Assembly: GCA_022605955.1 (NCBI GenBank)
Contig: JAKCOZ010000003.1
Coordinates: 61,504,179-61,568,178, forward strand
Length of the DNA stretch: 64,000 bases
Reading direction: 5' to 3'
Source: Rallus limicola
Taxonomy: Eukaryota; Chordata; Aves; Gruiformes; Rallidae
This document shows, one piece after another, positions 36,786-48,890 of this stretch. A program made the position numbers and the translations under genes. Position 1 is the first letter of the stretch, and each line of letters opens with the position of its first letter. The notes beneath the pieces are model-generated. The model did no database searches. It was given only the letters and a program-made list of their open reading frames with translations, and had not been told where the DNA came from.

Positions 36786-39422
36786 TCAGGACCCGCATTG
36801 CCCAAGGAACACCCCAGCACGGCACAGCTGCTGGCTGCCTGGGCTGCCGCCTCGTCAGCCACATGTAGCCCGGTCCATCCTGAATGCCTGTGCTACCGGA
36901 GCTGGGACTGTGCCAGTGCTGGGGATGCCCCTCCATGAGGACAGCTCAGGTGGCTTCTCAGGTGCTTCACAGGAGGGGTCCGGTCTCACCAGCCTGCTCA
37001 CATCTGCCCCGGTCCCCCACAAGTAAGGGATGTCCGAAACTGTGACACATCTCTCATGGATTTTGGGATCCTGGGGGTGTAGGAAGGGCTGGTACTGAGT
37101 AGAGAGATGTTTTCTTCACCCAGCTTCTCACTTTCCCCTTCCAAACCCCACCAAGTCACTCTGTGTTCTGCAATCTGCCTGCGCTGGGGACTGCCGAGCC
37201 GTCCCACAGGATCAGCCCCTCTGGAAGGAGCAGAGCTGGGCGGGCTGCAGCGAGCATTTGGCTGTGAGCTCTCCCCTGGGGACAGACCCTTCGCTCTCCC
37301 CAGCGCTTCGTGGTGCTCGCTGGGCACCGGGAGCCGGGCTGTATGGCGCCAGGGCTGGCGGGGAGCCACGTGCTGCTTTCTCTGCCACTGCAGCGCTGGA
37401 GGGCTGAGCAGAGCTGGGTATCCAGGGAATCTCCCAGCTGTGCAGGGCTGGGGCCACTCTCAAGGTTGGGAAGCTAAGAGCAGAGTTTGATTTGGAGGGG
37501 TGTCTGTGTGTGTGTGGGGATAGGAGTCAACAGACACCCCACCGGGGCACTGGGAGAAGGGACCTGTGGGGCTCTGGAGCTTGCTGGGCCAGTGGGCTGC
37601 AATGCTGGGTGAAGGGGCAGGTTTTGCAGGGGTGGTGTGGGGCCTGCTGTGAGTGTGGGTTGCTTGGTAGGGCTGCAGGGACCCTGGAGTCCTCAGGGCA
37701 GGACTCTTCTACACCTCCCTGGTATACGGTGAGCAAGAGTGGCACCATCTGCAGCACTGACGTTCCAGCTCTTCCCCTATTCCATCCTAAGGCTCAGGGG
37801 AGGATCGCTACCTCCATGTGCTTCCTGGCTCCTCCATTCCACCACGGCACAACATTTCAGTAAAGGACATCCCCTGTCCAGCAGCTGGTTCCCTGCTCAA
37901 CACCCCAGAAGCACTGAATCTGGGGGGGCTGCAGGGCCTTGCTCTCCTCTGAACAAGACCAGTCCAGAGAGGGAGCTGCTGGCTCTTGTCCAGGCAGGCT
38001 CTGTCTTGGAGGCACAGGCAGATGGCTCGGGGCTATATGACACCATCACAAACCCACACAGGACCACAGAGACCAGAACTGGGACTATTACAAGTGCTCT
38101 CTCTGCCCAGCACTTTGCCTGACTTGGTGCCAGTATCTGCTCAAAGATGCTTCTGGCTCCTCGCTGGGGAGAAGCAGCCACATCCCATGAACTGGGATCC
38201 CACTTGCTGGACTGAGCAGAAAGATCGAGAGGTTTGTGATCTGAATCTGGAGAGCGGGGATGGGAGCAAACGTCAAGTGAGACGTGTCACGCTGATGCAC
38301 AGGTGATGTGCTGAGGGAGACACTGGTCCTGTACTGCACTAGATGCTGGGACTGGGGACTGTCCCTGAGGTCCCTGAGGCTCTGGTTACTGTTCTGGAGC
38401 TGAAGGTGCTGCTGGGTCCTGTGCAGCCTCCTGCTCAGCAGCTTCTCTCACTGGCTTGGCGTGTGGCCGGGCTCTGGCTGACGTGCAGTGGGCATGGCCC
38501 CGTTTGAAGTGCGGGCTTGTTGTGTGTTTACCCTGGCCAGCCTGAGGTGTACAGGAAACCAGAGAGCTCTGCTCCCTGGCTGTCGCTTTATTTAATATGG
38601 TCACAGCTTGGTCTGCCCACACTGTGAAAAGAAGGTGGCAAAAACCCCAAGTGCTGCAGCAACGGCTCCAGCCCTGCCAGCGCTGCTTTGCTCTGGTTCT
38701 TACTGCTGTCCTGTGGCTGGGAGCAGTCCTGTCCTGGAGCAGGAGGCAGGATGCTTGGTGCCAAACGATGCTTGTCTTCTCAGAGCAGTGTGGCTTGTCC
38801 CAGATGTGTGCCACACCATGGCAGGAGTAATTGCCGATGGATGCCCAGCCCAATGCCACAGCACGGGCATTACCTGTGCAGGCACCTGGATGTACCAGCC
38901 TGGTTGCATCTTCCCTGGCTCTTCACCTCTGCTCTTCAAAACACCAGTGAGCATTGTCCTGGGTCTCCAGCTGCATTCCTGCTCCAAGGCTTTCTATTCC
39001 TCCAACGCCATCACCCCTGGGAGTATGGCACAGGAGACAGAGCCCAGCCGCCACCCCGACACACAGAGCCTGGGGCTCGTGGGACCTCAGTGGTTTGTTG
39101 CCCATGGCCAGCAGCTCCCTGCAGCCTTCTCCAGCTCTGCTTCCATGGCAGATCCTTGTCCTGGGGAGGACACCACAGTGGTGACCACGAATGCTTTAAG
39201 GGTAGAGATTAAGGATTTGGAGCTGCTCAGCACAAGGAATCTCCCACTGCAGGGCTGGGGACAGACACCCAGATAGACACTGTAGACACCCCAGCTCCTG
39301 GCTGCTCTCCACCATGGTGCCCCCCACCTGGGTGACTGGGTGCAAAGTACTACACTCTGCAAAGCACAGGCAAAATCACAGCTGAAGAACTGAAGCAGAG
39401 AGAGGAGACATTATACACATGG

Positions 39423-39432
39423 CTATTTATAG
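39423..39432. promoter_or_regulatory. MEF2 consensus site / TATA-like element
   Basis: CTATTTATAG, the same 10-mer in reverse, between IL11RA and CNTFR. CNTFR is strongly expressed in skeletal muscle, which makes a MEF2 site plausible but unproven. Confidence 0.35.
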
Positions 39433-40484
39433 GGGCTGCCCTTCTGCCAGGACTCGACTGGGAGCAGCAAGGGCTGGGCTGCTGTTTGGGGAGCTCAGTC
39501 CAAAACCACCATCCAGAAACCTGGGGACATGAGACAAAACCTCCCAGTGCTCGGAAGGCTCCTGCTCCTCACGGGTTCAGGCAGCTCGCCGGGCTGCCTG
39601 GCAGCTGAAGGGAGAAAACACTAGTGAGCCAGTAACAGGGGGACGCCAGCCAGCTGCTGAGCCCATGGTGATCTGGCAGCCCTCCTCCCTGGGCAGGCAG
39701 CCGGGTGCTGGAGCCCACCAGACTGAGCACTTGGTCTGAAATTGTTGGCAGGGCTGTTTGAGCCACAGAGAGTTAAATCTGTGAAGGGAGCAGAGTGCTG
39801 CGTGGAAAGAGGATTTTTAAGAGCTCAGTGTTAATTTTCTTGTCTTCAGGCTTTTCAATACTCTGTGTTTTCTACTAAAAGCAAACCCAGGCAGGGACTC
39901 ACTGAAGGATCATGACAATATCTGAGTCTGACTTTCTTAAGATGTGAAATTTATAGTGTGAGATAGTGAGAAAAAAGAAATCCAACAAAAAAACCCAAAA
40001 AAACCCCCAAACAGAAGTGGAACATGAGAAGTTATTTCCAAAGGAAAAACTGGTATGTTTCCTTCCAGAAAGGCTGTCCATAACATGTGAACGCTGGTGG
40101 ACTCCACCTCTCCTCCCTGCTGTTGTGGAGGGTGGATTTGTCTCCTGGCTTTGGGCAGCATGTCCCTGATGTCCCTGATGTCCCTTGGCAGCAGGATGTT
40201 GCCCACAGAGCCCCCTCATAGGTGCTGCACAAGGAGACCTTGCCCAAGGACAAGGCTTGGGTGCTTCCCAAACCCAGCTGGTGACTACAGGCTGGCTTTT
40301 GGCTGTTCAGACACAGGGATTTGTCACCCACGTACCCACTCCTCAGTCCCTTGGCAGAGTAACTCTCCATCTCCCTGGTAAATCCCAGCAGAGACAAAGT
40401 TTTTCTGGGACAACCGCCTTCTTCTGCTGGAGATGCTTCTGTATCAGCTCCTCTAATGCCCTGGCTCTGCTGTGGCTGTTGGCC

Positions 40485-40577
40485 AGTTGTCCCCAGAGAG
40501 GTCTCCTTGACACCCCTCAGGCTAGTGTAAGATCAGAGGGAGGGTCCCTTCCAACCCAAAGCATTCTATGATTCTTA
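40485..40577 (+). mobile_element. CR1 LINE 3' tail fragment
   Basis: Only the last about 90 bases remain, with GGTCCCTTCCAACCCAAAGC and ATTCTATGATTCTT. The 5' limit is approximate. Confidence 0.8.
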
Positions 40578-42689
40578 GGACCCGCATCCCAGCTGAGTCT
40601 GGAGGCATCTGTTCTTATGTATGTGCTGCCAGAGGCTGCTCCTGGGTTGTGTACCAGAGGGGCCGTGGGTTTTTTACACCCAGGTGAACAGCTTTGCTGC
40701 TTCTGCCCCTGCGAGACCAGACTGGTGCCTCTGGGTGATGCTGCAGCATGGAGAAGAGCTGATAAACAGGGACAAGATGGGGCCCCTTGGAGCCCAGTGC
40801 TCAAACCCCTCCTTCCTGATGCATCCCCTGCTCTATCAGGCAGTGGCATCGCTGGAAGAGAGGGTGGGTATTAGCCCGGGGACGGGCATGGGGCTGGTTT
40901 GGTCTCAGCGGCCCCCAGGCTGGACCAGGGATTGCTCAGCAAGGGGTGGAAGCTGCGGGCTGAAGCAGGAGCAGCCCTGGCCGAGGCCCAGGCAGCAGGC
41001 AGCCTTCCCAGCTTCACTGCTCGGGCTGCGGCTGCCCTCTCCCGGCTGAGCTTCGCTTCCCGGGCGGCATCGGCCTCCTCAGGGGTCCCCAAGCTAAGCT
41101 GTAGCCCTGTGCCTCACGTCCCTCTGTCCCCTTTCCCTGCTCCACAGGGCCAGCAGCTCCCAGTGGCACTGATCCATCAAAAAGGAGCTTCTCTGGGAAA
41201 CGTATGATCCCCTGGGCAAGTCACGGCAGGGGTGAGGACAGCACTGGGCTCAAAGTCCCCAAAAGCTGCTCCTTCCCACTTGGTGACAATGAGCACTGTG
41301 ATACCTAATGCTAGGGATGTCACGGTGGCTTGTTCTGCAGCAGGTGACTCATCTCCTTCATGTGCCAGGTCTCCCAAGTCCCTGGTGCTCAGGACTTTTG
41401 CCTGTTGCAGTGGGATCCTCAATCAGTCAGAGCTTTGTGGATGTGAGTTTCAAGATTTTTCCTCCAAGGAAAAAAAACCCCCACAAAGCAACACTCTGAA
41501 AAGCCAAGTTTTGGAAAGAAAAAGGCCAGAAAAACTGTGGTAGAAAGGGCAGCAGTGCTGTGTGGGCTGTGGCAGGTGACAGCCCTCATCCTGGGCAGGA
41601 CAGGGACCTGCCTGGGCTCAGGGACAGGCAAGCATCATGGACAGGTTTCCTGAGAGGAGCCAAGCCATACCCCCAGCACCATTCAAAACTCCAGCTGGGT
41701 TTTGATTCTTTCAGGCACATCCTCCAAGGATGACGCTTTGGGCAACACATTTTCAGTCTGGAAGAAGGCAAAAGCATCCAGCTTGGCCAGTGCTTCTGCG
41801 CTGGTGCTGCTCTGTGCTGTTCCAAGCAGAGTAAGCACCTGGGAGAGAAGGAACAGGGTCACAAGAAGGTGGAACTTGAGCTAAGAGGCACCAGAGAAAA
41901 TGAAGACCTGGCAGTAAATAGTGACCATTCCTTGAGCAGTGGCAGGTCTAGAGGGAGAACAGCCCATCCATGTGGAAAGGGAGGTGGCAGCAGCCACCCC
42001 TGTGCCAGGAGGAGATGCTGCGTGCTGGAGGCTTAGGTGAGGCATCAGGAAAAGCTGCTGTTCCCTTGAGCAGGGCTGGATGAGTTAACTCCCCTGTGAG
42101 AAATGACACCTGCAGAGCAGCAGGTGCCATTCCCAGGGGCACGAGCAGAGGAGCAGAGCAGTGCAGTGGGTGTGTAAATGGGGAGGAGGGAAGCAGTAGG
42201 GAAAGTGAGCAGCAAAGAGGGATTCACACACTATGCTATAAAACCAGTATCTCCAGTAAGTCCCTGGAATTTGCTGTCTGCATGGGTTGGAGCTCATTGC
42301 TGGAAGATGGTCGGGTCCTTTTCCTTGGGATCAGGATAAGAGGGTGGTGTGGGAGATGGGGAAGTATCCTCCCTTACGGGATGTCTCTGTCCCTCATGCG
42401 GGGCACCCCAGCACAGGGCACCTGCTGCAGCTTCCAGACAGTGTCCCAAGGTGGGGTCCTTGTGAGACACATAACTAGCAGGTGGCCTGTGTTACTGTTG
42501 CAGTTCTGTGTGGCTGGGTTTTGGGGAGGGTGGGGGGGTGGGGGTGGGCTGCAGGGGTGGCTTCTGGAAGAAGCAGCCAGAAGGTCTCTGCAGGCCCCAC
42601 AGAGCAAACACCAGCTGGCTCAAGGCCGGACCTGCCACTGACCGAGGCCGAGCCCATCAGTGACGGTCACAGAGCCTCTGGGAGTCACA

Positions 42690-43730
42690 TTTAGGAGAAA
42701 AGACCACCAGCAGCTGCTTTTTGCCCCCAGAGAAGGGAGTGAGAAGATGTAAGGAGCTGTGCAGGCACCAAGGCCAGGGAAAGGGGGGGAGGAGGTGCCC
42801 CAGGTGCTGGAGAGAAAGATGCCCCTGCAGCCGCTGGGGAAACCCATGGTGGAGCGGGGGTCCCCCACAGCCCATGAAAAAAGTCAAGACCCCACCTGCA
42901 GCCTGTGGAGAGGCCCCACGCTGGAGCAGGGGGAGACATACAGGAGATGCTGTGACCCGCATTGGAGCAAGATTCTGCCAGCACTTGCAGCCCATGGGGA
43001 GAGACAGAGACACAGAGATGAGTGAGAGAGACAGACCCACGCCAGAGCAGGTTTGCTGGGGGGACTTGTGACCCCGTGGGGGACCAGGCTGGAGCAGTCT
43101 GGGCCTGAGAGACTGAGAGACATGCTGTGATTTATGACTGCACCCCATAGCAGTGACCCACGCTGGGGCAGCTGGGGAAGAGCTGAAGCCCCAAGGGAAA
43201 GGACTCACATTGGAGAAGTTCATGGAGAACTTTCTGCTGTGGGTGGGACCCCACAGTGCAGCAGGGGAAGGGGGTGAGGAATGTTGTGTTGTGTCATGTA
43301 TCCATCCCCCCACCCCAGCCTGCCCCTGCTAAGATGGAAAACATCCTGTGAAGAACTGACCAAACCCCCAGTCCCTGCCCCTCTCTGTGCCACAATAGGA
43401 GGAAGAAGGGAGCAGAATCGTGATTAAAGTGCAGCCTGCTAAGAAGGGAGGGGTGGGGGGAGGTGCTTTAAGATCTGGTCACACTTCTCATCACCGGACT
43501 CTGGTGTCACTGGGGGAGCAGGGCAGGGTTATCAATTAGAGAGTTTTCTCTGCTTTATTCTGTGCTGGGTCTGTTCTGCCCATGATGCTGATTGTGGAAT
43601 GATCTCTCCCTGTCCTTATCTCCACTCCTGAGCCTCTCAATATCTATTTTCTCCCCTGTCCAGCTGGAAAGGGGAGTGATGGAGCAGCTTTGGTGGGCAT
43701 CGGGCCTCCAGCCAGGGCTAAACCACCACA
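42690..43730 (+). mobile_element. Degenerate avian endogenous retrovirus LTR (probably ERVL-type), non-coding
   Basis: Built of CCCATG...GGAGCAG phrases (GGGACCCCACAGTGCAGCAG and GAAGTTCATGGAGAACTTTC), then GGTGCTTTAAGATCTGGT, TGATCTCTCCCTGTCCTTAT and an end in GGGCTAAACCACCACA. This order is typical of a widespread avian ERV LTR. It is old and diverged, and no viral gene is present next to it, so it is probably a solo or partial LTR. The 5' limit is uncertain and the family name is from memory. Confidence 0.65.
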
Positions 43731-46053
43731 GTTATAAATCCAGGGCTGTGTGTGGGTATCCTGCTGGCTTTGCCATAGTCCTGCGGGATGGTCTTGATCT
43801 ACAAAGCACATTTGTTGGGTGAGAAGTTGCCTTCTGCCGAGGAGCACTGAGACGTGTATCAAACCAAGACCTTCACCGGCTGTGCTGGCTGCAGCGGGGA
43901 CCCCAGAGCACACCCCCCATCCCTGGTGCGGGGAACCGCTAGTGCCCCGAGGAGGGCGCGGAGGGCCGGGGTGGGGGGGGGTGGCCGGGGCCTGCGAGGC
44001 CCAGGCAGACCCAGGCACCGCGGCCGGGCTGCAGCACGGCGCGGCCGTGCGAGGGCAGCACAGACCGCGGCCGGGAGCAGGAGCCTCCCGGAGCCTGCAC
44101 ACCGGGGACGGCTCCTGCAAACTGCCCTGCGTCAGGCGGGGGCAGGCAGGACCCCTCCGAGTTCCCCACGTTAGCCCGGATGGGTCTCAGGGATGGGGGG
44201 CGCAGCGGTGGGGCAGCTCTAGCCTTGGCGGAGGGGGACGTGCCTGCAAACCCACAGCTCCCACTCCCCGCCTCACATCTACCCCGCACACCCATCCCGG
44301 CGTGCCCTTGTTCTTCTCCCGTCTGCCGGTGTTCGTTCAGGTGCAGCATCCTATGCGGGATGAAGATGACAGACTGGGGAGGACCAGAGGAGGAAGGGCC
44401 ACGGTCAGAGTAGCCTTGTTACCTTTGCCTCGGTTCCCCAATGGGCTGCACTCCCAGGCAGGCTCCCTGGCTTCAGGTCTGTGCTGCAAGTGGTCCTGCT
44501 TACTGAGGTCCTGCTGCTCAGGTCCCTCGGGGGACCCTTGCCCAGCTCTCCCTTTCCAACAGGTCATTTCTTGCTCGGGTCAAATGGAGTTCCTGCAATG
44601 CCTGCTGCTGGCTCAGGAAATGTTTTAGCTCCTTTGCCTGTGGTGGGTGAGCTGCAGTGGCCAGCCTGACTGGGTATGCTCCAGTATGTCACCTGTCTCA
44701 GGCTTTGGGAATCCTGCTCCTATACTGGGAAAAATGGGTTGAAAATAGAAAAGGCATGAGAACTTAAAGAAAATGAGCTTTTGGGGAGCTGCATGTGAAG
44801 CCCTGCTCACACAGAATTTGCCTGCGCATCAGCAGGCACAGGGGACAAGAGACAAGTTGAGGACAGGGACTGGTGGTGTGTCTGTGCTAGAGGCGTGTCC
44901 ACGCTGGCAACACCTCACAGTGTCTGGTGAGGAGGGGGGAGGGTCTGCCCTGCCCACTGCCCACGCAGAGCCCTAAAGAGGCTGGAAGGAAGGATGCCCA
45001 GAGTGAGGGGAGCCTCTCCAGTGTGATAGGAGAACAGCACTGCTCCTACAAGGGATGGGGATAGAGGCTGGTGCTAGAGAAGATAGCAGGGCAGGAGATG
45101 TGTGTACTGTGAACTGCCAGGGGGACCAGCAGATTTTTGGGACCAGCTGGAAACTAGGAGGGTGAGTGGGCAGGGGGTGGTTTGTGTGGGATTCTGCTGC
45201 TAAACTGGCAGGCACACCTCACTCCAGGAAGGCACAGGGGAAGTTTCCAATGCTTCCCAGCTCCAGACAATGTCTGGGTGACTTTCCTCCCAGGAGAAGG
45301 TCCTTAATGGACATCTGGACTGAGGTAACTCTATTTCTGGGAGGAGAGCTATGACTGTGGGAGCAGGTTACCTCCCAGGTCTATTCCCCTGCCCTGCCCA
45401 ACCAGCTCCCAACAAGTTGTGATAGGACAGACTTCTGCATATGCATTTGCCAAAGGACACCAAAAATTGCAAGGACACTGCATTTGGGCATTGGCTGACT
45501 TTCTCCTTGACCAAATTACCAGAAAACATCGGAGAAATACCCATCCTCCCCACAGTAACAGCATGCAATGTCCCCAGCAGGTTGTCCTATCCAAGAGGTA
45601 TACCCCAATGCCAAGAACAGAGAAGGTCATTCCATCTTTGGAGGAGGCAGCACATGGGAAGATCACCCACCCACCAGCCGCACCTAACCTTGATACCTGC
45701 TTGGCTTATAAAGTTATGTAGAAACGTAACGTCTCCTCTCTGGGTTTGACCTTCCTTCCTTTATGGTTCCTGGAAACATTCCCTCTCTTCAGAAACAGCG
45801 CTCTTGAGAATTCGAAGTGCTGGGGGCTGCGGGGCTGCGTGAGCCTAAGCGCGGCAGCAAAGCGCACATCGCGGCGCGCAGATGGCGAAGCGCCCGCTTC
45901 CCCGCTGGGACGTGCCGCAGCAATCACACAGCCGCTCCCGCCCCAGCTGTTGGACGAGCACAAGCGCCTCCTGCTCCTCAGGGATGGGGCACAGGGCGTC
46001 CCTCAGAGCTGCCAGCTTCAGAAAGCACCGGGGCTCCGAGAGAGACGGGTCTG
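43731..46053. other. Unassigned intergenic sequence
   Basis: Holds the CpG-rich segment at 43.9-44.2 kb and a second, smaller CpG cluster at 45.84-45.95 kb. Nothing else is supported. Confidence 0.5.
43920..44180. promoter_or_regulatory. CpG-rich segment, possible small CpG island
   Basis: About 260 bases with many CpGs (GGCGCGGAGGGCC, CACGGCGCGGCCGTGCGAGG) just after the LTR. A gene start was not recognised on either strand. Confidence 0.3.
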
Positions 46054-46332
46054 ATCACAGAATCACAGAGGCCTAGGGGTTGGAAGGGACCTTGAGAGAT
46101 CATCGGGTCCAACCCCCCTGCCAAAGCAGCTCCCCAGCTCATATTGCAGAGGGAGGCATCCAGATGGGTCTTGAATCTCTCCAGAGAGGGAGACTCCACA
46201 CCCCCCTGGGCAGCCTGTCCCAGAGCTCTGTCACCCTCACTGTGGAAAAGTTCTTCATATTTGTGGGGAACTTCCTATACTCCTATACAATGCAGCCATT
46301 GCCCCTTGTCCTGTCTCCACAGGGGTCTGATG
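46054..46332 (-). mobile_element. CR1 LINE fragment, reverse orientation
   Basis: Starts with the inverted CR1 3' end (ATCACAGAATCACAG), then GGTTGGAAGGGACCTTGAGA. It continues through the typical 3'UTR to the region of the RT stop. Confidence 0.93.
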
Positions 46333-46959
46333 TAACAGACCACCCTTAGATGGGTGAGCTGGGAGCACAGATATGGGCCTGTGTTCCCACTAGGATCTGG
46401 AAGGAGTTGCTGGTAGGTCCCGTTTCCCAGCTCCCTTCCTATCCTCTGCTCCTTGATTTTTCTCAGCCCCCTGCTCCATCTCACAAAATTCTTCCCTGAC
46501 ACGGCCCAGGGAAATGATGAAAAATACTTACGCTGCTGCCCTATTCTTAAGCTGCAGCTTTATCCATGCAAAATGCTTTCCCTGCACGAGTGAGAGGTCA
46601 GTCATCCCAAAAATCCCATTAAAGCTAGAGACCTCTTGCTGCCACTCAGGCTTCTCACTGCCCGATAACAGGCTTCATCCCAAGGGCTTGCCAGGCACCA
46701 AAGGACATCAACCTGGGACAAACAGCTCCCACCGAGCCAGGACTTTCTTAACTCCAGCACATCTGAGGCCAAGGAAGCCGTAGCCTCCCCTGATTTCCAG
46801 GTGATTTGCAGATTGTGATGACACCAGGATGGTTTATTCTCAGCCATCTGATGCTTTCACGCCTGAACGTGCTCCCACGCTGAGGGAGTGCTCAGCAAAA
46901 CACACTTCTGCAGGAGAGTCCCCCGAGACTGCAAGAGTCCATGGGATTTATTCCTGCAA

Positions 46960-47245
46960 CTTATAAAAGTTTTACTACAAATCTTCTGGCCCAAGCGAGC
47001 CAAGAGCTTGCTCCATAAATTACTACCAAGCCAGGGATTAGGAGCACTAAAACAGACGTACTTCGCAGCTAAAAATAAGGCACGGCACAAGCTTGAAGAT
47101 TTGTTCTGCCTGGAAGTTTTATTGCACCCAAACTGTATGAGATAATGTGCAACAAAGAAATGCTTAGCAGATCCATCTGCTTTTGGACACGTTTGCCTGC
47201 GCAATCGCTCTGGAACGAGGCAATGAAACCATGAAAGAGAGCGGA
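46960..47245. promoter_or_regulatory. Candidate conserved non-coding block
   Basis: Unique, AT-rich, low-CpG sequence unlike its GC-rich flanks, with CATAAATTACTACC and GTTTTATTGCACCC. No exon or repeat signature. Conservation is inferred from composition only. Confidence 0.25.
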
Positions 47246-47563
47246 GTGAGATGGTGTTACCCAGCACGCCGTAAAACTTTCTCCAGACAAAGGGAACGTC
47301 GACCCCATCCCCTCACAGTGCTGCTTTTACCTCAGCCCTGGGCATGCTGCATCCCCTGAGGACCTCGGGCTCGGGCTGTTGTTTAGGGCTGCTTGCAAAG
47401 GAGTGAGTCCCACTGGTGCTGGTGCTGGGTTCCTGCCATCCCAGGGGGACTGGGCTAGGTTTGGTGTCTGAGCCCAGCCGAGGGCATGCAGGCAGGAGGT
47501 CCCTCCCCTGGCTGGTTCCCATGGTTAGGTCTGTACTGGGATTGCTCACATTAATAAGATGGG

Positions 47564-47908
47564 GATCTTATTAATGTTTATAAATATCTGAAGTGTGGGG
47601 CACAGGGGGAAATGTCCAGCCTCTTCTCAGTGTCTGTGGGGACAGGACAAGGGGCAGTGGTCTCAAGTTGGAGCACAGGAAGTTCTGCACCAATCTGCAG
47701 AAGAACTTCTTCACACTGAGGGTGACAGAGCCCTGGGACAGGCTGCCCAGGGGGGTGTGGAGTCTCCTTCTCTGGAGAGATTCAAGACCTGTCTGGACAC
47801 CTCCCTGTGTGACCCATCCTGGGGAACCTGCTTTGGCAAGGGGGTGGGACCTGATGGTCTCTGGAGTTCCCTTTCAACCCCTACACTTCTGTGACTCTGT
47901 GGTTCTGC
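47564..47908 (+). mobile_element. CR1 LINE 3' fragment
   Basis: Typical phrases GATCTTATTAATGTTTATAA, AACTTCTTCACACTGAGGGT and GGGACAGGCTGCCCAGG, ending TTCTGTGACTCTGTGGTTCT. Confidence 0.92.
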
Positions 47909-48117
47909 CCACAGGCACATCCCCACTGTGCTTAGGTTGGGTTCCCTTAGCCCATGGGCACTGAGAGGTTTTGAGTAAGTGTTTCCCTTCTGCTAAAGCC
48001 TGGCTGTATCTCCAGGGATGCCCAGCTCCCTGCTTGCTGGGTGACCCTGCCAGCCTCCAACCTGGAGGCAAGCAGAAAAATGGAATCTAAAAACTGTAAT
48101 GTGTGCAGAGGTGTTCA

Positions 48118-48890
48118 CAGAATCACGGGGTGTCTCAAATTGGTAGGAAACTCTGGAGGTCATCTTTGCTAAGGAGGGATATCTAGACCTGATTCACCAG
48201 GACCACGTCCAGATGACCTTTGAATATCTCCAAAGGTGGTGACTCCACAATCTCCTTGGGCAATTTCCTTCTGTGGTTTGTCACCTTCAATGTAAAATAA
48301 GGTGTTTCCTAATATTTAGAGGGCATCTCCTGTGCTTCAGTTTGTGCCCACTGCCTCTAGCCTTGTCACTGGGCAGCACTGAAAAGACCCTGGCTCCATC
48401 CTCTTTATACCCTTAATTCAAGTATTTACATGAGATCCTCCTGACCCTTCTCTTCTCTGGGATGAATTGTCCCAGTTCTCCAGCCTTTTCTCATGGGACA
48501 GATGCTCCAGCCCCTTTGTCAACCTTGTGGCCCTTTGCTGGACTCTGTTCAGTATGGCCATGTCTCTCTTGTACTGGGGAGCCCAGAACTGGACACAGCA
48601 CTCCAGGAGCGGCCTCACCAGTGCTGAGCAGAAGGGAAGGGGGTCTCTTCCCTTTACCTTCTGGCAATCCTTTCTGTAATTCAACCCAGGATGTCTTCTT
48701 TGCAGCAAGGGCACACTGCTGTCTAGTGAAACTTGATGTCTACCAGGGTCTTCAGGTCCTTGTCTGCAGCTCTACAGCTGGGTGGCACCAGGTGACCCCC
48801 AGTTCATAGGGCTGCTCCTCACAGGGGGCAGCACTTTGCCCTTCTTGTTGAACCTAATGAAGTTCCTGCTGGTCCCTGCTTGTTCCCCCT
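48118..48890 (-). mobile_element. CR1 LINE fragment, reverse orientation
   Basis: The longest CR1 piece here. It begins with the inverted 3' end (TCACAGAATCACGG) and runs back through the RT C-terminal relic, seen as a - strand frame reading [20 protein letters not shown]. Diverged and frameshifted. Confidence 0.92.

Larger units (their letters stand above)
35800..42689. other. Unassigned intergenic sequence
   Basis: Apart from a 21-bp tandem repeat, a MEF2-like site, an A/C-rich patch at 39965-40015 and a CR1 tail, no supported feature. A GC-rich patch at 40890-41090 has helical-looking frames on both strands but no splice context. Confidence 0.5.

Noticed and set aside
38608..39276. 222-codon frame starting like VCPHCEKKV, reminiscent of the CRIPT N-terminus
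   Set aside because: It starts at TTG, has only one CxxC pair, and the rest shows no CRIPT similarity. Considered coincidence.
40871..41092. Helical-looking 73-codon - strand frame (MGTPEEADAAREAKL)
   Set aside because: Both strands look equally protein-like in this GC-rich patch. There is no splice, promoter or homologue support.
43819..44628. 269-codon + strand open frame
   Set aside because: It spans a CpG-rich segment, has no domain or splice context, and the opposite strand is similarly open.
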